A stretch of 64,000 bases of DNA, from positions 62,001-126,000 of the forward strand of contig NZ_LAYY01000008.1 in the NCBI RefSeq assembly GCF_000986785.1, read 5' to 3'. Under the pieces are notes generated by a model, which was not told the DNA's origin, made no database searches, and saw only the letters and a program-made list of their open reading frames with translations. Shown here one piece after another: positions 46,345-55,170 of this stretch. The translations under genes were made by a program, and so were the position numbers. Source of the stretch: Mesobacillus campisalis (GTDB lineage Bacteria > Bacillota > Bacilli > Bacillales > Cytobacillaceae). Position 1 is the stretch's first letter, and every line of letters starts with the position of its first letter.

Positions 46345-47566
46345 TAATTGACAGCCTCCGCGTCCGTTCCTTAACTTCCTCCGGATCCACTTTGATTCTG
46401 GCAACTCCCGTCTCCATCGCTGCTTTTGCCACCGCTGCGGCAACCTCTGGCGCGACCCGCGGATCGAATGGTCCGGGAATGACATAGTCAGCGGAAAGCT
46501 CCTTCTCACTAATCAATCCGGCAATCGCTTCAACCGCCGCCACTTTCATTTTTTCATTGATATGTGTTGCGCGCACATCCAGTGCACCACGGAAGATCCC
46601 AGGGAAGGCAAGGACATTGTTTACCTGGTTAGGGAAATCGGAGCGCCCTGTTCCAATCACCTTGACCCCTGCAGCCTTTGCTTCGTCCGGCATGATTTCC
46701 GGCGTAGGGTTGGCCATTGCAAAGATGATTGGGTCCGGATTCATCGTCTGAATCATTTCGGGCGTTAGGGCACCCGCTGCGGAAACACCAATGAATACAT
46801 CTGCACCCTTAACGGCCTCGGCCAAAGTGCCTTTAACGTTTTCCCGGTTTGTATATTTTGCCACCTCGGCTTTGATGTCGTTCATCCCCTGAGGCCGGCC
46901 CTCATAGATGGCACCCTTCGTGTCACACATAATAAGGTCGCGGACACCATAGGAATACAGAAGCTTGATGATCGCAATTCCGGCTGCCCCTGCCCCATTG
47001 GCGACCACCTTTATCTCATTCATCTTCCTGCCTGTGATTTTCAAGGCATTCACAAGGCCGGCAACCGTCACGATCGCGGTTCCATGCTGATCATCATGGA
47101 AAACAGGGATATTGGCTTCCTTTTTGAGGCGTTCTTCAATGACAAAGCAATTCGGCGCCGCAATATCCTCAAGGTTGACTCCGCCGAATGTTGGCTCCAG
47201 CAACTTGACCGTCTCAACGATTTTATCAACATCGGTCGTGTTCAGGCAAATTGGAAAAGCATCCACCCCCGCAAAACTTTTAAAGAGTACAGCTTTTCCT
47301 TCCATAACCGGCAGCGATGCCTCAGGGCCGATATTCCCCAGACCAAGAACCGCTGTACCATCGGAAACGACCGCCACCATATTGCCTTTCATCGTATAAT
47401 CATAGACGGTTTCGGGCTTGTCATAAATCTCCTTGCATGGCTCTGCTACTCCAGGAGAGTAGGCAAGACTCAAGTCCCTGGCATTCCGGACGGGAACCTT
47501 TGATCTTGATTCCAGTTTCCCTTTGTTCGAACTATGCATATGCAATGCTTCTTCTCGTAGTGTCAA
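46328..47566 (-). CDS. ytsJ: NADP-dependent malic enzyme (YtsJ-like)
   Basis: 412 residues (B. subtilis YtsJ 410), oxidative decarboxylation of malate to pyruvate, a NADPH source. Motifs: YSPGVAEPCKEI, GLGNIGP, Lys/Asp metal site GVDAFPICL and HDDQHGTAIVT, Rossmann VANGAGAAGIAIIKLL. Start TTG 47566, 11 nt after AGGGAG. First gene of a two-gene operon with the FadR-type regulator. Confidence 0.94.
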   Translation of the reverse strand: MTLREEALHMHSSNKGKLESRSKVPVRNARDLSLAYSPGVAEPCKEIYDKPETVYDYTMKGNMVAVVSDGTAVLGLGNIGPEASLPVMEGKAVLFKSFAGVDAFPICLNTTDVDKIVETVKLLEPTFGGVNLEDIAAPNCFVIEERLKKEANIPVFHDDQHGTAIVTVAGLVNALKITGRKMNEIKVVANGAGAAGIAIIKLLYSYGVRDLIMCDTKGAIYEGRPQGMNDIKAEVAKYTNRENVKGTLAEAVKGADVFIGVSAAGALTPEMIQTMNPDPIIFAMANPTPEIMPDEAKAAGVKVIGTGRSDFPNQVNNVLAFPGIFRGALDVRATHINEKMKVAAVEAIAGLISEKELSADYVIPGPFDPRVAPEVAAAVAKAAMETGVARIKVDPEEVKERTRRLSIIEKGE

Positions 47567-47629
47567 CTAAAGTCCACTCCCTTTTCTGATTAAAAGAAGG
47601 TGCTCATTCTGTTTTACGAAAATCTCAAG

Positions 47630-47642
47630 GTGGTCAGACCAC
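47630..47642 (-). promoter_or_regulatory. Perfect FadR/GntR-type operator before the malic enzyme operon
   Basis: GTGGTCAGACCAC is a perfect 13-bp palindrome containing TGGT-N3-ACCA. It lies at about +10 to +22 of the adjacent promoter, a position suited to repression. One base differs from the site before accDA. Confidence 0.65.
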
Positions 47643-47658
47643 GGTTTCTTTTAAAATC

Positions 47659-47686
47659 AATATAACATATTCCATTAACTTGTAAA
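47659..47686 (-). promoter_or_regulatory. Sigma-A promoter of the malic enzyme operon
   Basis: Minus strand TTTACA (47686-47681), 16-nt spacer, TATATT (47664-47659). Transcription would start near 47652. Confidence 0.65.
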
Positions 47687-47688
47687 GA

Positions 47689-50600
47689 CTATTTTTTGAG
47701 GACAACATACTCGGACCCAAGGAAAATGCGGAGCTTTTGAAGACATTCCCCGCTTCCATCCACTCTGTATTCTTCACTAAGCAAAATGGTCTTCTCTTTT
47801 CCAGCGTAATGGAGAATAACGGGATAGCGGCCCGGATGCTTTTTCAATATAGCTTTCAGCTCATTTAATTTTTCCGCACTCTGAAAGGCATCCTCGATTT
47901 TAAGATAGAGTTTCGGCTGTTTTCCGCCAAAGGGAGCTTCCTCGTCCACATCCAGCTGCTCCCCGATAATGAACTGGAGCTTTCCTGCCCTTTCCTCCAC
48001 TTTCCCTTCAAGCAAAAGGACGCTTCCTTGCTTCATTACATGCCCCAGGCGCTTATATACGACCGGAAAAGCCACGGCCTCCATGTCCCCGCTTGGATCA
48101 CTCAAGGTATAGAAGGCCATCGCCTCTCCCTTTTTTGTCCTGATTTTCTTTTCCTCTGTTACATATACTCCTGCCCTCGTCCGTTCCCCAGGCCTCAAAT
48201 CGGCAATGTGCCGTGCTCCGGCAGCCTTCAATGCCTCCTCCATTATTGAAACGGGATGTGTGGAAAGATATAGGCCGAGCACTTCTTTTTCATACGCCAG
48301 CATCTCCTTCACTGGAAGGGGGTCGACACTCACATACTTAGGCTTCAGCTTGAATTCCGGGTCGTGAAATAAATCGAACTGCCCTGAGTCATCCGGTGCC
48401 ATCAGCTGGGCATGCTCAATGGCGACGTCCAGGGTGGCTAGAAGGACAGCACGGTCCTGGCCGAATTCGTCAAACGCTCCCGAGTGGACGAGCGCCTCCA
48501 GTGTTTTGCGGTTGACGGACTTGGAAGGGACCCGGAGGCAAAAATCAAACAGGTCGGAAAATGGCTTTTGCTTTCTGGCCCTGAAAATCTCCTTAAGGGG
48601 AGACAGCCCTACACCTTTAATCGCCCCCATGCTGTAGCGGATGCCGCTTCCTTCTGCCTCGAACCCAAAACCGCTTTTATTGACAGAAGGAGGAAGAAGC
48701 TTGACTCCTTTGTGGGAAAGCTCCCTGCTGTACTGGGCAATCTTTGATTCATTTCCTGCTGATGATGACATCAGCGCTGCCATGAAGAACAGCGGAAAAT
48801 TCGCTTTCAAATAGGCCAGCTGGTAAGCAATGAAGCTGTAGGCAACAGCATGGCTCCGGTTGAACCCATAGTTGGCGAACTTCACGATCAGGTCATAGAC
48901 TTTATTCGCCTCTGGCTCGGTGTACCCCTTCTTCATTGCGCCCCGGACAAAATGGGTCCGTTCCCGATCCAGCACTTCTTTTTTCTTCTTGCTGACAGCC
49001 CGGCGCAGCAGGTCCGCTTCACCAAGCGAAAATCCTGCCAGTTTGGAAGCAATCTGCATGATTTGTTCCTGGTATACAATGACTCCGTAAGTATTCTCCA
49101 ATATTTCTCTTAGGTCAGGGTGAGGATATTGTATCGGAGACCTTCCATGCTTGCGGTCGATAAACAGCGGGATATTTTCCATCGGGCCTGGGCGGTACAG
49201 AGCATTTACCGCCACAATATCCTCAAAACGGGAAGGCTTAAGCCTCACTAATACCTTCCTCATCCCCTCGGATTCCAGCTGGAAGACACCGGATGTGTCG
49301 CCTTTTCCCAGGAGCTCGAAGGTCTTTTCATCATTTGGCGGTATTTCCTGGATATTCAGTTTTCTTCCTGTTTTCCTGCGAATCGACGAGAGGATGTTTT
49401 CAATCAGTGTCAGATTCCGCAGTCCCAGAAAATCCATTTTCAGCAAGCCCGTTTCTTCAAGATGCTCCATCGAATATTGTGTCAAAAGAATTTCCCCGCT
49501 GCCTGCCTGGACCGGAACGAGATTGGCCAGGGGCTGTTCGCTGATGACTACTCCTGCTGCGTGCGTCGATGTATGGCGGGGCAAGCCTTCAAGCTTCAAG
49601 GCTGTTTCAAACAGTCTCCGCTGCATGTTTGATTCCTTGACAAACTCCCTGAGGCCTTCCGATTCGCTGTAGGCTTCTTTCAGTGTCATTCCGAGCCGCG
49701 AAGGAATCAGCCTCGACAGCCTTTCCAGCTCTTTTGTATTCAAACCGAAAGCCCTGCCGACATCCCTTGCAGCCGCCTTGGCGGCAAGGGTGCCGAAAGT
49801 GACGATTTGGGCTACGTGCATATGCCCATACTTTTGCGCCACGTACCCAATCACTTCATCCCGGCGATGATCAGGAAAGTCAATATCGATATCAGGCATG
49901 GATATCCGTTCAGGGTTGAGGAAGCGCTCGAACAGCAGTCCATGGCTGATCGGGTCCACATCAGTAATATAAAGGACATAGGCCACGATCGAACCTGCGG
50001 CCGACCCCCGTCCTGGTCCGGTTAATATCCCGTTATCCCTGGCAAACTTCATGAAATCCCAAACAATCAGGAAATAATCGCTGAAATTCATTTTCTTTAT
50101 GACTGACAGTTCATAGCGGAGCCTGTCAAGATGCTCCCCGGAAGGTTGCCGATAACGGTTCTTTAGCCCCTTATGGCACAGCTCATCCAGCAACTGCCCG
50201 GCAGTCTTCCCCTCGGCAACGGGATATTTGGGAAGATGCCTGCTTTCCAGGTCCACCAGTACATTGCAGCTGTCGGCAATTTTAAGCGTACTCTCCAGGG
50301 CATCAGGGTATTCCGCGAGCAGTTCCGCCATTTCGGAAGGCCCCTTAAAATAGAATTCCTCGCTTCCCAGCTTTTCGCGTCCCTCTTCCTCAAGCTTCTG
50401 CCCATTTTTAATCGCCAAAAGGCATTCCTGGGCAAAGGAATCATCTTTGTTTATGTAGTGGACTGCATTCGCGGCCGCGATTTGGAACTCTCCCATAGCA
50501 GCAAGCTTAGCCAGCTCCTCCACCATTTCCCGCTGCCCCGGAAGGCGCTGGTCATGGAAAGCTAGATAAAACCGCTCCGCCCCAAAGATCTCCCTGTACC

Positions 50601-51045
50601 GGTCCGCTGCATTCCTTGCCTTTTCATGTTCGCCAGCAAGAAGAAGCTGCTCTATCTCTCCCTCCATGCCTGGGGTTAGCGCAAAAAGGCCTTTTGAATA
50701 ATGTTTCAGCCACTTAACAGGAATGCCGCCTGGGGCTTTGGTCTGGATCGCACTCGAAATTTTGATCAGGTTTTGGAAGCCTTCATTGTTGGCTGCAAGC
50801 AGGACCAGCGGAAAGGCTCCCTCTTCGCCTTCACTGGCCACATCCGCCGTCAGTCCAAGGATGGGCTTCACTCCCTGTTTCAGGCATTCTTTATAGAAAG
50901 CCACGGTTCCGTACATGACGTTCCTGTCGGTCAGCGCTACAGCGGGGAAGCCCTGCTCCTTTGCGGCCAGGACAATCTGCTCCACGGTTGCCGTACTGGT
51001 CAACAGGCTGTAGGCACTGTATACATGCAGGTGAATAAACGACAT
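47689..51045 (-). CDS. dnaE: DNA polymerase III alpha subunit DnaE
   Basis: 1118 residues (B. subtilis DnaE 1115), the error-prone second replicative polymerase that extends RNA primers on the lagging strand. The degenerate PHP domain (1-200) starts FIHLHVYSAYSLL, having lost some metal-binding His. The C-family core has GPGRGSAAGS, PDIDIDFPDHRRDEV with catalytic Asp, THAAGVVIS and YQEQIMQIASKLAGF. HhH and an OB-fold (about 955-1050) follow. No proofreading domain, unlike PolC. ATG 51045 is 9 nt after GAGGGG; the GTG three codons upstream is too close to the RBS. Confidence 0.96.
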   Translation of the reverse strand: MSFIHLHVYSAYSLLTSTATVEQIVLAAKEQGFPAVALTDRNVMYGTVAFYKECLKQGVKPILGLTADVASEGEEGAFPLVLLAANNEGFQNLIKISSAIQTKAPGGIPVKWLKHYSKGLFALTPGMEGEIEQLLLAGEHEKARNAADRYREIFGAERFYLAFHDQRLPGQREMVEELAKLAAMGEFQIAAANAVHYINKDDSFAQECLLAIKNGQKLEEEGREKLGSEEFYFKGPSEMAELLAEYPDALESTLKIADSCNVLVDLESRHLPKYPVAEGKTAGQLLDELCHKGLKNRYRQPSGEHLDRLRYELSVIKKMNFSDYFLIVWDFMKFARDNGILTGPGRGSAAGSIVAYVLYITDVDPISHGLLFERFLNPERISMPDIDIDFPDHRRDEVIGYVAQKYGHMHVAQIVTFGTLAAKAAARDVGRAFGLNTKELERLSRLIPSRLGMTLKEAYSESEGLREFVKESNMQRRLFETALKLEGLPRHTSTHAAGVVISEQPLANLVPVQAGSGEILLTQYSMEHLEETGLLKMDFLGLRNLTLIENILSSIRRKTGRKLNIQEIPPNDEKTFELLGKGDTSGVFQLESEGMRKVLVRLKPSRFEDIVAVNALYRPGPMENIPLFIDRKHGRSPIQYPHPDLREILENTYGVIVYQEQIMQIASKLAGFSLGEADLLRRAVSKKKKEVLDRERTHFVRGAMKKGYTEPEANKVYDLIVKFANYGFNRSHAVAYSFIAYQLAYLKANFPLFFMAALMSSSAGNESKIAQYSRELSHKGVKLLPPSVNKSGFGFEAEGSGIRYSMGAIKGVGLSPLKEIFRARKQKPFSDLFDFCLRVPSKSVNRKTLEALVHSGAFDEFGQDRAVLLATLDVAIEHAQLMAPDDSGQFDLFHDPEFKLKPKYVSVDPLPVKEMLAYEKEVLGLYLSTHPVSIMEEALKAAGARHIADLRPGERTRAGVYVTEEKKIRTKKGEAMAFYTLSDPSGDMEAVAFPVVYKRLGHVMKQGSVLLLEGKVEERAGKLQFIIGEQLDVDEEAPFGGKQPKLYLKIEDAFQSAEKLNELKAILKKHPGRYPVILHYAGKEKTILLSEEYRVDGSGECLQKLRIFLGSEYVVLKK

Positions 51046-51138
51046 GATCTCCACCCCCTCAAAGTGTTTTTCTACTTACAATTATAGGTCCTCCCTCAAA
51101 AAAAGAAAATATGTTCTCCTTTTGGGCCGGAAGTTTTA

Positions 51139-51167
51139 TCATAAACAATGGTATATGTCCATAGGAT
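51139..51167 (+). promoter_or_regulatory. Possible sigma-E promoter of ytrH-ytrI
   Basis: TCATAAA (51139-51145), 14-nt spacer, CATAGGAT (51160-51167) resembles mother-cell sigma-E boxes (KMATATT / CATAYAHT), with two mismatches in each. ytrHI is sigma-E dependent in B. subtilis. Confidence 0.4.
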
Positions 51168-51208
51168 GTATGGAGAATGTATCTTTGTCCAAAGGGGACC
51201 TAATATGT

Positions 51209-51538
51209 ATGAACCAGCCTTTTTTCGCACATCTGTTTGAAAGCTACTTTATTGCACTTGGTGTATTGCTGGGCGGGTCACTCATTGGCGGCCTTGCCTC
51301 GTTTCTGACCGGCCAGCCCCTCCTGACCCAAATACTGCGGATATCGGATTTAATCAGGATCTGGGCAATCATCGCAGCCATTGGCGGGACATTTGATACT
51401 GTATATAGTTTCGAGCGCGGTCTGATGGATGGAGAGACCAAGGATATCTTCAAGCAATTTTTGCTAATCCTCTCTGCAATGGGCGGGGCGCAAACCGGAG
51501 CTGTCATCATCAAATGGTTGACATTGGAGCATGTATAG
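51209..51538 (+). CDS. ytrH: Sporulation membrane protein YtrH
   Basis: 109 residues (B. subtilis YtrH 113), three membrane segments: YFIALGVLLGGSLIGGLASFL, IWAIIAAIGGTFDTVYSF and FLLILSAMGGAQTGAVIIKWL. Needed for efficient sporulation in B. subtilis (cortex-stage sigma-E gene). Start ATG 51209, 10 nt after AAAGGGG. It is divergent from dnaE and joined to ytrI (stop and next start adjacent). Confidence 0.88.
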   Translation: MNQPFFAHLFESYFIALGVLLGGSLIGGLASFLTGQPLLTQILRISDLIRIWAIIAAIGGTFDTVYSFERGLMDGETKDIFKQFLLILSAMGGAQTGAVIIKWLTLEHV

Positions 51539-51540
51539 CC

Positions 51541-52044
51541 ATGAGAATTCCGCCTTATTACCGCAAGCCTTCCTGGCAGCGTTTCTTTGCAGGCATGGCC
51601 ATCGGCGCGTCCTTAAGCTGGTGTGTTTTCCTCTATATGCACGGAGTCATGATGGAAAAAAAGTCCGCTCTTATCAGCAAGCAAAAAAAAGATATCGCCA
51701 ACCTGGAAAAAGATATTAAAATCTGGCAGGACGATTATAAAGCTTTGAATGAAAAAAACCTGGAGCAGCTGACCATACAGGAAATCACCATAAAAATTAC
51801 AAACGGGAATAAATACGAATTTGACAGATTGGGAATGTATGAGGCAGAAGAAGAGATTAAAGATGACTTGAAGTTTTTTCTTGCCAAGGACCTTGATTTT
51901 GTCTACAAAAGCAGGGACTTAATTGAAAAGATCATTGAGAACAAAGTTATTCCCATGAACGGCAAGCGGTACAGGCTGGAGATTTCCTCCATGTTCATCT
52001 ATACAACCGTCAACATCCAGCTGAAGGTCCACCTTGATGAATAA
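51541..52044 (+). CDS. ytrI: Sporulation membrane protein YtrI
   Basis: 167 residues: a basic N-terminus (MRIPPYYRKPSW), one membrane anchor (about 17-37, FFAGMAIGASLSWCVFLYM), a coiled coil (about 42-75, KKDIANLEKDIKIWQ) and a compact C-terminal domain probably outside the membrane. Second gene of ytrH-ytrI: the ATG is 2 nt after the ytrH stop, so translational coupling is likely. Same place and pattern as B. subtilis ytrI. Confidence 0.85.
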   Translation: MRIPPYYRKPSWQRFFAGMAIGASLSWCVFLYMHGVMMEKKSALISKQKKDIANLEKDIKIWQDDYKALNEKNLEQLTIQEITIKITNGNKYEFDRLGMYEAEEEIKDDLKFFLAKDLDFVYKSRDLIEKIIENKVIPMNGKRYRLEISSMFIYTTVNIQLKVHLDE

Positions 52045-52045
52045 T

Positions 52046-52075
52046 AACAGCCCTGTGGCACAGGGCTGTTTCTTT
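52046..52075 (+). terminator. Terminator of ytrHI
   Basis: AACAGCCCTGT / ACAGGGCTGTT (loop GGC) followed by TCTTTCT, directly after the ytrI stop. Confidence 0.85.
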
Positions 52076-52100
52076 CTAAAAAAAGTATAACTTAGTTAAC

Positions 52101-52221
52101 TGTCCAGCTCCAGCGCCTAGCCCCTCGAGTCATAAGCCACTCCAGAATTGAAGGCAAATAACGCCTTCTATTCTGGAGCGTCTTATGCTGGTCGGGGCTG
52201 GGCAAGGCGCTTTCGCTTTTC
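52101..52221 (+). repeat. 121-bp dispersed imperfect palindrome, copy 2 (inverted relative to the others)
   Basis: TGTCCAGCTCCAGCGCCTAG ... GGCGCTTTCGCTTTTC is the reverse complement of copies 1 and 3 with a handful of changes. The inner arms CATAAGCCACTCCAGAAT / ATTCTGGAGCGTCTTATG pair well. It abuts the nrnA stop codon (52222) with no gap. Confidence 0.9.
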
Positions 52222-53154
52222 TTATTTACACAGCTCAATCAAATCGGCAATGACCTTTTCGGCTTCTTCCCAGGCATGGATGGAAGCACCCGAAGCAAGC
52301 GGGTGGCCGCCGCCACGGTACTTGCGGGCAAGTCCGTTGATGACCGGACCCTTTGAACGCAGCCTTACCCTTATCTGGTCATCTTCTTCAATGAAGAATA
52401 CCCACGCTTTTATACCTTTCACATTGCCAAGCACACTGACCAGAAGGGATGCGTCGGATGGCCTGACACCGTATTCTTCCAGTAATTCCTTCTTCATGAC
52501 CACCGCCGCAGCGCCATTCGGAAGCAGTTCGAAATTCTGCAGCACATACCCATTCAATTTGATTACGTTAGGCTCCAGCTCATACATCCGGTCAAATAAT
52601 TCCGTCCGTGAAAATTTGTAGTGAATCAGCTCGCCGGCATAGGCGAACGTCTTCTCCGTTGTACTCGGATAAAGAAACCGGCCTGTATCGCCAACAATCC
52701 CGGCGAACAGCAGGCGCGCCGCTTCGTCGGAAATCTTAAGCCCGCGGTCCTTGAACGTTAAATAGAATTCATAAATCATTTCGCTAGTGGAACTGGCCTC
52801 CGTATTGACCCACAGGAGATCTCCATACGGGTCCTCGTTTGGATGATGGTCAATTTTCACAAGCTTCGCTCCAAGCTTGTAGCGCCCATCGCAGATGCGT
52901 TCCTGATTGGCGGTGTCGCACACAATCACAAGGGCGTTCCGGTAGGCTTCATCCGGAATTACGTCGAGCCTTTTCATGTAGTGCAGCGTTTTTTCCTCTT
53001 TTCCGACCGCATACACCTTCTTTTGCGGATAGGATTCCTTCAGGATTTCAACAAGTCCTCCCTGCGAGCCGTACGCATCAGGATCGGGCCTGACATGACG
53101 GTGGACGATTATCGTATCATAATGTTCAATGGCTTCAATAATTTGCTCTTTCAT
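52222..53154 (-). CDS. nrnA: NanoRNase/pAp phosphatase NrnA
   Basis: 310 residues (YtqI), DHH/DHHA1 family: degrades 2-5-nt RNAs and dephosphorylates pAp. N-terminal DHH domain with VHRHVRPDPDAYGSQ, CDTANQER and KIDHHPNEDPYGD (metal site, about 98-110), GIVGDTGRF, and the DHHA1 signature GGGHPLASGASI near the end. ATG follows AAGGGG. The stop codon touches repeat copy 2. Confidence 0.95.
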   Translation of the reverse strand: MKEQIIEAIEHYDTIIVHRHVRPDPDAYGSQGGLVEILKESYPQKKVYAVGKEEKTLHYMKRLDVIPDEAYRNALVIVCDTANQERICDGRYKLGAKLVKIDHHPNEDPYGDLLWVNTEASSTSEMIYEFYLTFKDRGLKISDEAARLLFAGIVGDTGRFLYPSTTEKTFAYAGELIHYKFSRTELFDRMYELEPNVIKLNGYVLQNFELLPNGAAAVVMKKELLEEYGVRPSDASLLVSVLGNVKGIKAWVFFIEEDDQIRVRLRSKGPVINGLARKYRGGGHPLASGASIHAWEEAEKVIADLIELCK

Positions 53155-53300
53155 GCGTCAAACCCCTTCGGCGGTAAAAATTGTTAATTCATTAATTATA
53201 ATCACTTAAAGGAAAAATGGAAAGAATTCAGTCTGTCTGGTGGCATTTCCTGAAAAATACGTTAAAATAAGAGAAGATTTTAAGTTTGGAGGAACCTGAA

Positions 53301-53597
53301 ATGCCATTACTTGTCTTTTTCATTGTGATTTCATTTTCCATGTATGTATTTTATAAGATTAAATATGTCCGTTCTTCCCGGCCGGTCGAAAGGAAATGGC
53401 TTTCTGCCAAGTCCAGCATCGCCCTTGGCCTTTTCGTTGCCCTGTTTGGCGTGAACCAGCTGTTTTTATTTCAATCCGCTGTCACTTACATTGTGGCCGG
53501 CATCTTTATCGTCATGGGCGGGCTCAGCGTCTTTGCCGGCATAAAGGCCTACCAGCATTACCTGCCATTTGCGATAAAGGAAGCTGAAGAAGCATAA
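53301..53597 (+). CDS. ytpI: Small membrane protein YtpI
   Basis: 98 residues with three membrane segments (PLLVFFIVISFSMYVFYKI, IALGLFVALFGVNQLFLF, YIVAGIFIVMGGLSVFAGI) and a short charged tail. YtpI-like family, function unknown; the location between nrnA and ytoI matches B. subtilis. Start ATG 53301, 7 nt after GGAGG. The stop codon is 1 nt from repeat copy 3. Confidence 0.85.
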   Translation: MPLLVFFIVISFSMYVFYKIKYVRSSRPVERKWLSAKSSIALGLFVALFGVNQLFLFQSAVTYIVAGIFIVMGGLSVFAGIKAYQHYLPFAIKEAEEA

Positions 53598-53598
53598 G

Positions 53599-53719
53599 AA
53601 AAGCGGAAGCGCCTTGGTCAGCCCCGACCAGCATAAGACGCTCCAGAATAGAAGGCGCTTTTTGCCTTCAATTCTGGAGTGGCTTATGACTCGAGGGGCT
53701 AGGCACTGGAGCTAGACAG
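53599..53719 (-). repeat. 121-bp dispersed imperfect palindrome, copy 3
   Basis: Begins GAAAAGCGGAAGCGCCTTGG and ends AGCTAGACA. The inner arms GCATAAGACGCTCCAGAAT / ATTCTGGAGTGGCTTATGA pair, with tip GAAGGCG / GCCTTC and outer AGCCCC / GGGGCT. It begins 1 nt after the ytpI stop. Given strand follows copy 1 (transcribed as the dnaB leader), though copy 3 itself would be read from ytpI on the plus strand. Confidence 0.9.
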
Positions 53720-53734
53720 TTATCTCTTTTACCA

Positions 53735-53767
53735 AAGAAGCCGTTTTTTTACCGGCTTCTTTTTTAC
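53735..53767. terminator. Terminator after ytpI (and possibly ytoI)
   Basis: AAGAAGCCG / CGGCTTCTT with a T-rich loop, followed by TTTTTAC on the plus strand and TTTGG on the minus strand. Confidence 0.75.
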
Positions 53768-53794
53768 TGCTCAGCCCGAACTTTGCCTGTTTTC

Positions 53795-55114
53795 CTAATG
53801 CCTGTCGATCAGCTGGCACACCATCATGGCCTTTCCTACAAGCACACCTTCGCTATGGACCTCAACATCCATCTTCCCGAACTTTCTCCCCACCTCAAGG
53901 ATGCGGGGGTATATCTCCAGAACACGATCGATTTGCACAGGTTTAATAAAATAGATCGTCATGTTTTCAACGACAAGATCGCCTTTCTTATATCCCCTCA
54001 ACACCCGGTTGGCCGCTTCGGTAACCAGGGTGGTAAACACTCCGTAGGATATGGTTCCAAGGTGGTTGGTCATCTGCGGTGTAATGGTGCAGCGGAAAGT
54101 ACTTTCATCCTTCAGTTTCCCGCGTGAGACCACCAGCTGGCTTGTCACGGTATCGTCAAGCGTTTCGCCAACCTGGGGCTGCCGCTGAATCATCTGCAGG
54201 GCTTTCAGGACGTCCTGGCGGCTGATCATTCCCTGAAGCTTGTTCGCATCATCCACAACTGGCAATACCTCAATCCCTTCCCAGACCATCATATGGGCGG
54301 AGGAAGCGACGCTTGTCTTCTCGCTGACCGTCATCGGCTGCTTGGTCATGATTTTTTCAATAGGAGTCTCCATGTCGTCTCCCATGATATCCTTTGATGT
54401 CACCATTCCCTGTACCTTCGTGTTGCGGTCGACAACCGGGAAACGGCTGTGGTTGGTCTCCTCCTTCAACCGATACCAGTCCGATACTTTATGATCAGTA
54501 GTGAGATAGGCCGTTTCTGCAAGAGGCGTGAGAATATCTTCAACCAGGATAATTTCCTTCTTGATTAATTGGTCATAAATGGCACGGTTAATCATTGTGG
54601 CAACCGTGAACGTATCATAGCTGCTTGAGATGATAGGAAGCTGCAGTTCATCGGCAAGTTTTTTCACATGTTCTTCCGTGTCGAACCCCCCTGTGACCAG
54701 CACAGCAGCCCCCGCCCGCAATGCCTGCTCATGGGCCTTATCCCGGTTGCCGACAATCAGCAGGTTGCCTGCACCGGTATAGCGCATCATTGCTTCAAGC
54801 TTCATCGCCCCAATCACGAACTTGTTCAAAGTCTTGTGCAATCCAGACCTTCCGCCAAGCACCTGGCCGTCCACAATGTTCACCACTTCCGCATACGTCA
54901 GCTTTTCGATATTCTCTTTCTTTTTCCGTTCGATCCTGATGGTGCCGACACGTTCGATGGTGCTGACGTATCCTTTGTTTTCGGCGTCCTTGATCGCCCG
55001 GTAGGCTGTGCCTTCGCTCACATTCATGGCCTTCGCGATTTGGCGCACCGAAATTTTCTCCCCAATCGGAAGGTCATCTATATATTGCAAAATTTGTTCA
55101 TGCTTTGTAGCCAA
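53795..55114 (-). CDS. ytoI: CBS/DRTGG/hot-dog domain regulator-like protein YtoI
   Basis: 439 residues. Domains in order: N-terminal winged helix (1-65, EKISVRQIAKAMNVSEGTAYRAIK), DRTGG domain (about 70-180, VNIVDGQVLGGRSG, LVTGGFDTEE), two CBS motifs (about 190-310), and a hot-dog thioesterase-like domain (about 330-435, TITPQMTNHLGTISYGVF). The combination suggests a ligand-sensing (adenylate or acyl-CoA) transcription factor, but targets are unknown. Start TTG 55114, 8 nt after AAAGGG; a GTG three codons upstream overlaps the RBS. A 14-bp palindrome lies in the leader. Confidence 0.9.
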   Translation of the reverse strand: MATKHEQILQYIDDLPIGEKISVRQIAKAMNVSEGTAYRAIKDAENKGYVSTIERVGTIRIERKKKENIEKLTYAEVVNIVDGQVLGGRSGLHKTLNKFVIGAMKLEAMMRYTGAGNLLIVGNRDKAHEQALRAGAAVLVTGGFDTEEHVKKLADELQLPIISSSYDTFTVATMINRAIYDQLIKKEIILVEDILTPLAETAYLTTDHKVSDWYRLKEETNHSRFPVVDRNTKVQGMVTSKDIMGDDMETPIEKIMTKQPMTVSEKTSVASSAHMMVWEGIEVLPVVDDANKLQGMISRQDVLKALQMIQRQPQVGETLDDTVTSQLVVSRGKLKDESTFRCTITPQMTNHLGTISYGVFTTLVTEAANRVLRGYKKGDLVVENMTIYFIKPVQIDRVLEIYPRILEVGRKFGKMDVEVHSEGVLVGKAMMVCQLIDRH

Positions 55115-55138
55115 GACTTTCACCCTTTATAATTTAAG

Positions 55139-55152
55139 TTTGCGTACGCAAA
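55139..55152 (-). promoter_or_regulatory. Perfect 14-bp palindrome (operator candidate) in the ytoI leader
   Basis: TTTGCGTACGCAAA, at about +12 to +25 relative to the expected start and about 25 nt before the ytoI TTG. Confidence 0.6.
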
Positions 55153-55170
55153 AACAATCATCCATCTTAT

